From contig JAUWXC010000060.1 of NCBI GenBank assembly GCA_030616565.1, forward strand, positions 1 to 5,561: DNA of 5,561 nt, in the 5' to 3' direction. Under the pieces are notes generated by a model. The model searched no databases, was not told where the DNA came from, and saw only the letters and a program-made list of their open reading frames with translations. Origin of the DNA: Methanocellales archaeon. GTDB lineage: Archaea; Halobacteriota; UBA148; JAUWXC01. This document shows positions 1 through 4,598 of the stretch, piece after piece. Both the position numbers and the translations under genes were made by a program. Numbering within the stretch: the stretch's first letter is position 1; the number at the start of each line of letters is the position of its first letter.

Positions 1-22
1 CTCTGATGCAGTAGTGATATAT

Positions 23-1030
23 ATGAAAGTCGGAATCATCGGGGGATCTGGTTATACCGGCGGGGAGCTGCTTCGCCTCTTGGTAAATCATCCTGATGCT
101 GAAATAGTGGCAGTAACCTCCAGGACCTTCAAGGACAAACCCATTAGCGCAATACATCCGCATCTATTGAAAATATTGGATATGCGCTTTGAGGATATGT
201 CTGCAGGAGAGGTTGCGAAGCGTTCAGACATCGTGTTCACGGCTGTGCCGCATAAGGCTGCGATGGAGTATGTACCTGAGCTGCTGGCGCAGGACACGAA
301 AGTCATTGACTTAAGCGCTGATTACAGGCTGAGCTACGACGTCTATGAAGCCACGTATAGGATAACCCATGCCGATAAGGGTAGAAAGGCGGTATACGGC
401 CTGCCAGAGCTTCATAGAAGAGATATCAAACGCGCAAATTTGGTCGCCAATCCCGGTTGCTATCCCACAGGTGCCATTTTGGCTGTTGCTCCATTAGTAA
501 AAGCGGGAGAAGTGAGCAGGGTCGTGTTTGACTCCAAGACAGGCGTCTCTGGCGCAGGCATGATTCCCTCTGAGGTAACGCATTACCCCAATGTTGCTGA
601 AAACGTCGTGCCATACCAAGTAACTAAACACAGACATCTGCCCGAGATCGTGCAAGAGCTAGCGGTAGTGGGCAAGTGCACGATTCACTTCACGCCGCAT
701 ATAATTCCTGTTATCAGGGGCATCCTGACCACGGCGCACATCTTCGGAAAGAGTAGGATGTCCAAGGAAGAGGTCGTGGAATTATACCAGAAGATGTACG
801 CAGACGAAACCTTTGTTCGAATTTTAGATGAAATGCCGTCGCTGAGCGCTGTCAGGGGTTCTAACTTCTGCGATATCGGTTGTTTTGAGGTGGAAGGAGA
901 TAGAGTCATAGTGGTCTCAGCGATCGACAACATGGTTAAGGGCGCCTCTGGACAGGCAATCCAGAACATGAACATCATGTTCGGGTTAGAGGAAAGGGCC
1001 GGGCTATGGATGCCTGGTGTTGCGCCATAG
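23..1030 (+). CDS. argC: N-acetyl-gamma-glutamyl-phosphate reductase (ArgC)
   Basis: Cytoplasmic NADPH-dependent enzyme that reduces N-acetylglutamyl phosphate to N-acetylglutamate semialdehyde, the third step from glutamate to ornithine. The 335-residue product has the Rossmann nucleotide-binding start GGSGYTGGEL (about residues 7-16), the active-site segment NPGCYPTG with catalytic Cys146, the KTGVSGAG stretch (172-179), the KHRHLPEI motif around residues 202-209 that carries the catalytic histidine, and the C-terminal DNMVKGASGQA (302-312). Length is normal for the family. I chose ATG 23 because MKVGIIGGSGYTG is the usual family N-terminus and GTGAT at 14-18 can act as a Shine-Dalgarno; an in-frame GTG at 14 would add three residues. 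The frame is open to the window edge, so an upstream start cannot be formally excluded. The next gene begins 8 nt after the stop, suggesting an operon with the CBS protein and argJ. Identification is secure from motifs. Confidence 0.96.
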   Translation: MKVGIIGGSGYTGGELLRLLVNHPDAEIVAVTSRTFKDKPISAIHPHLLKILDMRFEDMSAGEVAKRSDIVFTAVPHKAAMEYVPELLAQDTKVIDLSADYRLSYDVYEATYRITHADKGRKAVYGLPELHRRDIKRANLVANPGCYPTGAILAVAPLVKAGEVSRVVFDSKTGVSGAGMIPSEVTHYPNVAENVVPYQVTKHRHLPEIVQELAVVGKCTIHFTPHIIPVIRGILTTAHIFGKSRMSKEEVVELYQKMYADETFVRILDEMPSLSAVRGSNFCDIGCFEVEGDRVIVVSAIDNMVKGASGQAIQNMNIMFGLEERAGLWMPGVAP

Positions 1031-1034
1031 GTGA
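1029..1034 (+). promoter_or_regulatory. Shine-Dalgarno AGGTGA deciding the CBS-protein start
   Basis: AGGTGA overlaps the argC stop codon and sits 4 nt before ATG 1039. It supports that start over the in-frame ATG at 1006, which lies inside argC and would add an 11-residue leader unrelated to a CBS domain. Confidence 0.7.
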
Positions 1035-1038
1035 AAAC

Positions 1039-1509
1039 ATGAAAGTCAAAGATGTGATGAGAAAAAGGGTAATCACGTGCGCCCAAAGCGATGTCATCAG
1101 TGATGTGACGAAAAAGCTGAAAAAACACGACATAAGCGGCATGCCTGTGGTGGAGCGCAATAAAGTCATTGGCATCATCACCGAAAGCGATATTCTTGAA
1201 CTTCTGCGCACCCCCGAGTATTCTAAAGAGCTCTGGTTACCAAGTCCGCTGGAGCTCATTGAGGTGCCGATACGCGAGCTGGTGGAGTGGATCAAAACTA
1301 GGAAGGCGCTGGAAAAGATAGGCAACAAGCCAGTCGCTAGGGTCATGACGCAACACGTGCATACCATTTCACCAGAGGAGGGCATCGAAAAAGCGGCGGA
1401 GGTCATGACCGAGCACCATGTCAACCGACTTCCGGTCGTAGAGGGGGGAAAGCTTGTCGGCATCGTTACCAGAGGTGACATCATCGCCGGACTTGGAGGC
1501 AGGATATGA
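1039..1509 (+). CDS. Tandem CBS-domain protein
   Basis: A 156-residue soluble protein made of two CBS domains and nothing else recognisable. The first spans about residues 4-57, starting at the KDVMRK motif and closing with GIITESDIL (45-53). The second spans about 99-151, starting at ARVMTQHVHTI and closing with GIVTRGDII (141-149). A helical linker of about 40 residues containing LWLPSPLELIEVPI separates them. CBS pairs usually form a Bateman module that binds adenosine-containing ligands such as AMP, ATP or S-adenosylmethionine; which ligand applies here cannot be read from the sequence. The gene lies between argC and argJ, 8 nt after the former and overlapping the latter by 4 nt, so it is probably made in step with both enzymes. 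A role in sensing energy state for ornithine synthesis is only an inference from position; CBS-only proteins are common in archaea and often unassigned. The start is set by the AGGTGA at 1029-1034. Confidence 0.9.
   Translation: MKVKDVMRKRVITCAQSDVISDVTKKLKKHDISGMPVVERNKVIGIITESDILELLRTPEYSKELWLPSPLELIEVPIRELVEWIKTRKALEKIGNKPVARVMTQHVHTISPEEGIEKAAEVMTEHHVNRLPVVEGGKLVGIVTRGDIIAGLGGRI
1495..1499 (+). promoter_or_regulatory. Shine-Dalgarno GGAGG for argJ
   Basis: GGAGG lies inside the last codons of the CBS gene, 6 nt before ATG 1506. Together with the ATGA overlap it indicates that argJ translation starts independently but close to termination of the CBS protein. Confidence 0.7.
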
Positions 1510-2666
1510 AGCTCATTGAAGGGGGCGTGTGCGCGGTCCCCGGGGTAAAGGCGTATGGTATAAAAGAGGGCAAGCAGGGTCTTGCGATTATAGCAGGAAA
1601 AGGCAACGCTGCCGGCGTATTCACCCAGAATAAAATAAGGGCTGCTCCGGTTATCGTCACGAGCAGGCGCCTGCCCGGTGTCATGAATGCTATCGTCGCC
1701 TACAGCGGGAGCGCCAATGCGTTTACCGGCAAGAAGGGCATTGAAGACGCGGAAAAAATGGCTTTTTTGGTTGCCGGTGCGTTAGGCGTTGACCCTGAAT
1801 CCGTAGGGGTTGCCTCCACGGGCATCATTGGGCGCCCGGTCAATATGGATTGGATTGAATATCACGTAAAAGAGGCAATTAATGGTCTAACCTCAGAACC
1901 AAGCGGGAGCGAGGCGGCGGCAAGGGCGATCATGACGACCGATACCGCGCTGAAGCAGGTTGTGGTTGAGGTTGACGGAGTCCACATCGGCGGCATCGCA
2001 AAGGGCTCGGGTATGATAGAGCCGAACATGGCCACGATGCTGGCGTTTATCTACACGGATGCAAAGCTATCCTCTGAATCGCTTTATAAATGTCTGAAAA
2101 CCGCAGTAGATAACAGTTTCAACATGCTCGTGGTGGACGGTGACACGAGCACCAACGACATGGTTTTGCTCACCGCAACGGGCAAAAAGAGGATAGACGA
2201 GAGTAAATTCCAGGAAGGGTTAAATCGCGTGTGCGCCGAACTCGCGAAGATGATCGCAAGAGACGGAGAGGGCGCAACCAAATTCATCGAAGTTCGCATC
2301 AAAGGCGCAAGATCAGAAGAAGATGCGAGAAAGGCGGCAAAAGCCGTTGTGCGCTCTCCGTTAGTGAAGACCGCCGTTTATGGCGCAGACCCCAACTGGG
2401 GCAGAATAATAGCTGCCATAGGGCGCTCTGGCACGGATGTCGAGGAAGAGAGGATCACGCTTGCGCTCTCGGACAGCCATAAAACCGTGACATTGGTCAA
2501 AGAAGGAAATATCGTGGAGGGCGCACTTGCCCAAGCGAAAGCGCTCATGGCAAAGGATGTGATCGTCATCAGCGCAGATTTGGGGCTTGGGAAGCATGAG
2601 GCAACAGCCTGGGGCTGTGACCTCACATATGATTATATAAGGATTAACGCCAAATATATAATGTGA
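1506..2666 (+). CDS. argJ: Glutamate N-acetyltransferase / ornithine acetyltransferase (ArgJ)
   Basis: Transfers the acetyl group from N-acetylornithine to glutamate, releasing ornithine and regenerating N-acetylglutamate, which makes the pathway cyclic. Some family members also use acetyl-CoA as donor; sequence alone does not settle this here. The 386-residue precursor carries the self-cleavage site in PNMATMLAF: cleavage before Thr177 gives alpha and beta chains, with Thr177 as nucleophile. Other family signatures are ASTGIIG (103-109, oxyanion-hole Thr-Gly), IMTTDT (142-147), GGIAKGSGMI (162-171), VVDGDTSTND, GEGATKF, ADPNWGRI and the C-terminal ATAWGCDLTYDY. One variation is visible: the usual NSGNANA-type segment reads YSGSANA (66-72). 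Full length for the family. The start codon overlaps the CBS-gene stop as ATGA and has GGAGG at 1495-1499. The C-terminus ends normally, so the gene looks intact. Confidence 0.96.
   Translation: MKLIEGGVCAVPGVKAYGIKEGKQGLAIIAGKGNAAGVFTQNKIRAAPVIVTSRRLPGVMNAIVAYSGSANAFTGKKGIEDAEKMAFLVAGALGVDPESVGVASTGIIGRPVNMDWIEYHVKEAINGLTSEPSGSEAAARAIMTTDTALKQVVVEVDGVHIGGIAKGSGMIEPNMATMLAFIYTDAKLSSESLYKCLKTAVDNSFNMLVVDGDTSTNDMVLLTATGKKRIDESKFQEGLNRVCAELAKMIARDGEGATKFIEVRIKGARSEEDARKAAKAVVRSPLVKTAVYGADPNWGRIIAAIGRSGTDVEEERITLALSDSHKTVTLVKEGNIVEGALAQAKALMAKDVIVISADLGLGKHEATAWGCDLTYDYIRINAKYIM
2651..2660 (+). promoter_or_regulatory. Possible TATA box for the DUF5652-like gene
   Basis: CAAATATATA within the last codons of argJ resembles an archaeal TATA box. 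With the usual distance of about 25 nt it would place a transcript start near 2680, giving a 30-45 nt leader that contains the ribosome-binding sites of the next gene. A similar TTATATAAGG lies at 2633-2642. AT-rich codons at the end of argJ could produce such matches by chance. Confidence 0.25.
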
Positions 2667-2689
2667 TGAGATGTGTGGCGTGGATTCTC

Positions 2690-2694
2690 TTTTT
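2690..2694 (+). terminator. Possible T-run terminator after argJ
   Basis: A pyrimidine-rich stretch ending in five T residues lies 24 nt after the argJ stop, in the 45-nt gap before the next gene. Archaeal RNA polymerase can terminate at short T-runs without a hairpin. The run is short, so read-through into the downstream gene is equally possible. Confidence 0.25.
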
Positions 2695-2726
2695 CGATGG
2701 TGATGATTTAGATGGGAGGGATTGAA

Positions 2727-2933
2727 ATGATACAAGTGATAGGAGAGAGCACATTTGTAGCGATCATAACCATAATAGTCATCTGGGAGCTCATCTGGAA
2801 GGGACTCGCGCTCTGGAAAGCGGCAAGAAACGATCAAAGATACTGGTTCGTAGGACTACTCATACTCAATACATTGGGCATCTTGCCCATACTGTATATC
2901 TTCGTATTCCAAAAAGGGGAGAAAGGAATATAG
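2727..2933 (+). CDS. DUF5652-like small two-helix membrane protein
   Basis: A 68-residue protein with two predicted transmembrane helices: about residues 8-29 (rich in I, V and W) and about 39-61 (WFVGLLILNTLGILPILYIF), joined by a short charged loop KAARNDQRY. The pattern IWKGLALWKAAR followed by NTLGILPILYIF matches my memory of the DUF5652 family, which is small, found in bacteria and archaea, and has no known function. The C-terminus is lysine-rich, which would favour a cytoplasmic side. Two starts are possible: ATG 2727 has GGGAGG at 2714-2719 and ATG 2712 has GGTGAT at 2699-2704, each 7 nt upstream. I list the shorter because the longer adds only MGGIE, whose codons are largely the GGGAGG site itself. 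The lipoprotein gene starts 6-12 nt downstream, so the two may be co-transcribed; both would act at the membrane. No link to arginine synthesis is evident. Confidence 0.82.
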   Translation: MIQVIGESTFVAIITIIVIWELIWKGLALWKAARNDQRYWFVGLLILNTLGILPILYIFVFQKGEKGI

Positions 2934-2945
2934 AGATAAGTGGAT

Positions 2946-3350
2946 ATGAATAAAGAAAAATGGATATTGCTGGCCTTTATAACAGTTATAGGCATTGGCA
3001 CATTGGTTTCCGGTTGCACCACCCAAGAAACAAGCGAAATATCAAAAACTGGAATGGTTCGATTCATCTCTTTAGAAGGCGGATTTTATGGAATAATCAG
3101 TGATGACAATGAGCATTACGACCCATTGAACCTAGATCCAGAATTTCAAGAGGATGGCCTAAGAGTGTATTTTAAAGCTAAAATTAGTGAAAATCAAACG
3201 AGCATACACGTGTGGGGCATAGTTATTGAGATCATCAGTATAGAAAAATTAGAAATAAGTGGAGTCCCCGTATTTCAGTTCAGCGTGGCTGTAGCTCTTC
3301 TTGATGTGCGACCCGATCTTAACATTTCTTATAACAAATATACTCGTTGA
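2946..3350 (+). CDS. Predicted small lipoprotein of unknown function
   Basis: A protein of 134 residues (136 if started at GTG 2940). It begins with a short basic region (MNKEKW), a hydrophobic stretch and a lipobox LVSGC at residues 20-24, so it is probably lipid-anchored at Cys24 on the outer face of the membrane. The mature part contains a beta-rich module, SLEGGFYGIISDD through EDGLRVYFKAKI and VWGIVIEIISIEKL (about residues 42-102). I associate this pattern with small exported proteins in methanogens and some bacteria, but cannot name a characterised function. A tail of about 30 residues (ISGVPVFQFSV and onward to the end) looks unlike the module and may be a species-specific extension. 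No convincing Shine-Dalgarno is seen; GAGAT at 2933-2937 is weak, so translation may depend on the upstream gene. Base composition is visibly AT-richer than the flanking arg genes. Confidence 0.75.
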   Translation: MNKEKWILLAFITVIGIGTLVSGCTTQETSEISKTGMVRFISLEGGFYGIISDDNEHYDPLNLDPEFQEDGLRVYFKAKISENQTSIHVWGIVIEIISIEKLEISGVPVFQFSVAVALLDVRPDLNISYNKYTR

Positions 3351-3365
3351 TATCCGTTGTGAACG

Positions 3366-3375
3366 AAAACAAAAA
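3366..3375 (-). terminator. T-rich terminator for the minus-strand zinc-finger gene
   Basis: On the minus strand this reads TTTTTGTTTT, about 40 nt after the stop codon of the zinc-finger gene and just before it would run into the end of the convergent lipoprotein gene. T-rich tracts without hairpins terminate archaeal transcription. The location between convergent genes supports the call. Confidence 0.4.
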
Positions 3376-3403
3376 CGAAGTATATGATGATATAATGATT
3401 ATA

Positions 3404-3427
3404 TTAATATCGCTTTTAATATCGCTT
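3404..3427. repeat. Perfect 12-bp tandem repeat over a stop codon
   Basis: Two exact copies of TTAATATCGCTT lie head to tail (3404-3415 and 3416-3427). Read on the minus strand the unit is AAG CGA TAT TAA, the last three codons and the stop of the zinc-finger gene. The first minus-strand copy ends the protein as KRY-stop; the second repeats the same codons and stop in frame just beyond. Confidence 0.9.
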
Positions 3428-3595
3428 TGGTCTATGTTTCTGGTAGCAGTCCCTGCAATAGACAGGTCTTGTACCATCCGGCTTGAAAGGAACTTCAGTT
3501 TCCACACCACAATCGGCGCATGTTACCTTATGCATCTCTCTTGGTGGCCTGTCATATCCGAATTTCCTAGAGCCGAAATCTTTACCTTTATTCAT
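3416..3595 (-). CDS. CxxC-x17-CxxC mini zinc-finger protein
   Basis: A 59-residue minus-strand protein, which I translated by hand. It starts MNKGKDFGSRKFGYDRPP, a basic and aromatic N-terminal tail, followed by the zinc-binding core: CADC at 26-29 and CRDC at 47-50, separated by exactly 17 residues that include VPFKPDGTRPVY. It ends YQKHRPKRY. Four cysteines in this layout match the CxxC-x17-CxxC domain (TIGR04272), a small treble-clef or ribbon-like unit abundant in archaea and some bacteria. The basic tails suggest nucleic-acid or ribosome contact, but function is not established. The start ATG at 3595 has GGAGAT 5 nt upstream (3606-3601), and a TTTATATA box lies about 55 nt upstream on the same strand (3657-3650). 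It is convergent with the lipoprotein gene and divergent from argB. The plus-strand ORF covering 3347-3637 is its shadow. Confidence 0.9.
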   Translation of the reverse strand: MNKGKDFGSRKFGYDRPPREMHKVTCADCGVETEVPFKPDGTRPVYCRDCYQKHRPKRY

Positions 3596-3600
3596 TTTCT

Positions 3601-3606
3601 ATCTCC
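3601..3606 (-). promoter_or_regulatory. Shine-Dalgarno GGAGAT for the zinc-finger gene
   Basis: On the minus strand GGAGAT lies 5 nt before the ATG at 3595. It supports this short gene being real and fixes its start. Confidence 0.7.
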
Positions 3607-3648
3607 TATTCATACCCCATTAAGGGGCAAAAGGTAATGAGTTTTATG

Positions 3649-3658
3649 ATATATAAAG
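3649..3658. promoter_or_regulatory. Candidate shared divergent TATA box
   Basis: ATATATAAAG on the plus strand reads CTTTATATAT on the minus strand, containing the archaeal consensus TTTATATA (3657-3650). Placed 25-27 nt upstream of transcription starts, it would give a leader of about 30 nt for both the minus-strand zinc-finger gene and plus-strand argB, each containing its Shine-Dalgarno. The minus-strand match is the better one. For argB a second candidate is TTTTTAAG at 3679-3686, preceded by a purine-rich AAGAAGGG that resembles a BRE, but this would start transcription almost at the start codon and drop the Shine-Dalgarno. Confidence 0.45.
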
Positions 3659-3698
3659 ATGCGAGTAGTCAAGAAGGGTTTTTAAGTTGAAATTACAT

Positions 3699-3704
3699 AG
3701 GTGA
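3699..3704 (+). promoter_or_regulatory. Shine-Dalgarno AGGTGA deciding the argB GTG start
   Basis: AGGTGA lies 4 nt before GTG 3709 and favours that non-ATG start. GTG codons at 3701 and 3705 are in other frames. Confidence 0.7.
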
Positions 3705-3708
3705 GTGC

Positions 3709-4593
3709 GTGAATCTTAAGCAGGAACGCATCCTAACCGAGGCGCTTCCATATATCAGGGAATTTCATGACTCGATCGTCGTGATCAAGGTCGGCGGGCA
3801 TGCGATCGTCAACCCGAAAAACATGGAGGAGATCGTCAAAGATGTCGTACTGCTCTACCATGTCGGGATAAAACCCGTCATCGTACACGGCGGTGGTCCC
3901 GAAATCACGAAAGAAATGGAGAAGAGGGGTAAAAAGCCAAAATTCGTAGCCGGGCTGAGGGTCACGGATGATGAAACCCTCGAAATCACCAAGGCGGTCC
4001 TGGTAGGAAAGGTTAATGCACGCATAGTTTCGTTGATTGAAAAGCACGATGCAAAAGGACTGGGGCTATCTGGAAAGGATGGCCATTTGATAACCGCAAA
4101 GAAGAGGGGTCCCCTAAGAGCCATTGTAGAGGGTGCAGAGCAAGAGATCGACCTGGGCTGGGTTGGAGAGATTGCGAACATAAAACCGGCGATCCTGACG
4201 ACTGCGACAGGAGAAGGACGTATCCCTGTAATAGCTCCTGTTGCCGTTGATGCCAAGGGCAATTCCCTCAATCTGAATGCAGACACCGCCGCTGGTGGCA
4301 TTGCAGCAGCGCTCCACGCTAAAAAGTTTATAATCCTGACCGACGTTCCCGGTATACTGAAAGAGGCCTCTGACAAGGACTCTATTATATCCCAGTTAAG
4401 CATAAATGAAGCAAAAGCGTTAGTTCAAAGGGGCACGATCCAGAAAGGAATGATCCCGAAAGTGGAGGCATGTATTCAGGCACTTGAAAAATCGGTCGAA
4501 AAGGTTCATATCCTCGATGGCTCAAAACCACATGCGCTCCTGCTTGAACTCTTTACGAGCAAGGGCGTTGGGACCATGATATATAAGGAGTGA
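3709..4593 (+). CDS. argB: Acetylglutamate kinase (ArgB)
   Basis: Phosphorylates N-acetylglutamate with ATP, the committed step toward ornithine and arginine. The 294-residue product belongs to the amino-acid kinase fold. Visible motifs are KVGG (27-30, phosphate-binding Lys27), VIVHGGGPEI (57-66, glycine loop), GLRVTDDETLEI (82-93, substrate-binding Arg84), GLSGKDG (119-125), LNLNADTAA (187-195), ILTDVPGIL (209-217) and GMIPKVEA (247-254, Lys251). The roughly 26 residues before KVGG include ILTEALPYIREF, similar to the N-terminal helix of hexameric arginine-inhibited kinases; the Escherichia coli enzyme, which is arginine-insensitive, starts almost at this lysine. The C-terminal HILDGSKPHALLLELF and GVGT also fit that class, so feedback inhibition by arginine is likely. 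GTG start, with AGGTGA at 3699-3704. The next gene starts 5 nt after the stop, so the pair is probably one operon. It is separated from argC and argJ by three unrelated small genes. Confidence 0.97.
   Translation: MNLKQERILTEALPYIREFHDSIVVIKVGGHAIVNPKNMEEIVKDVVLLYHVGIKPVIVHGGGPEITKEMEKRGKKPKFVAGLRVTDDETLEITKAVLVGKVNARIVSLIEKHDAKGLGLSGKDGHLITAKKRGPLRAIVEGAEQEIDLGWVGEIANIKPAILTTATGEGRIPVIAPVAVDAKGNSLNLNADTAAGGIAAALHAKKFIILTDVPGILKEASDKDSIISQLSINEAKALVQRGTIQKGMIPKVEACIQALEKSVEKVHILDGSKPHALLLELFTSKGVGTMIYKE
4587..4593 (+). promoter_or_regulatory. Shine-Dalgarno GGAGTGA for the TIGR00300-family gene
   Basis: GGAGTGA overlaps the argB stop codon and lies 5 nt before ATG 4599. It supports this start over the in-frame ATG at 4608 and suggests coupled translation with argB. 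Confidence 0.7.
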
Positions 4594-4598
4594 AATTC

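Noticed and set aside
1..13. End of an upstream gene
   Set aside because: Stops TGA 4-6 and TAG 12-14 exist in the other two frames, but a few codons are not enough to claim a gene.
1006..1038. Earlier in-frame start for the CBS protein at ATG 1006
   Set aside because: Would add MDAWCCAIGEN inside argC with no ribosome-binding site, whereas ATG 1039 has AGGTGA at good spacing and begins directly at the CBS motif.
685..1484. Long minus-strand ORFs opposite argC and the CBS gene
   Set aside because: Low-complexity Ser/Thr/Met-rich translations with no motif, directly antisense to well-supported genes; they are shadows of codon bias.
2361..2837. Minus-strand 158-residue ORF across the argJ end and the DUF5652-like gene
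   Set aside because: Spans two supported plus-strand genes and the gap between them, and its translation has no domain pattern or ribosome-binding site I could identify.
3347..3637. Plus-strand 96-residue ORF
   Set aside because: It lies antisense to the zinc-finger gene, overlaps the lipoprotein end, has no Shine-Dalgarno, and its sequence shows no recognisable domain. The minus-strand frame has a clear family motif.
3855..4403. Minus-strand 182-residue ORF opposite argB
   Set aside because: Antisense to strongly conserved argB motifs; composition typical of a shadow frame.
4576..4590. TATA-like ATATATAAGG before the final gene as a promoter
   Set aside because: It falls in the last codons of argB and is too close to ATG 4599 for a leader containing the Shine-Dalgarno; co-transcription with argB is simpler.
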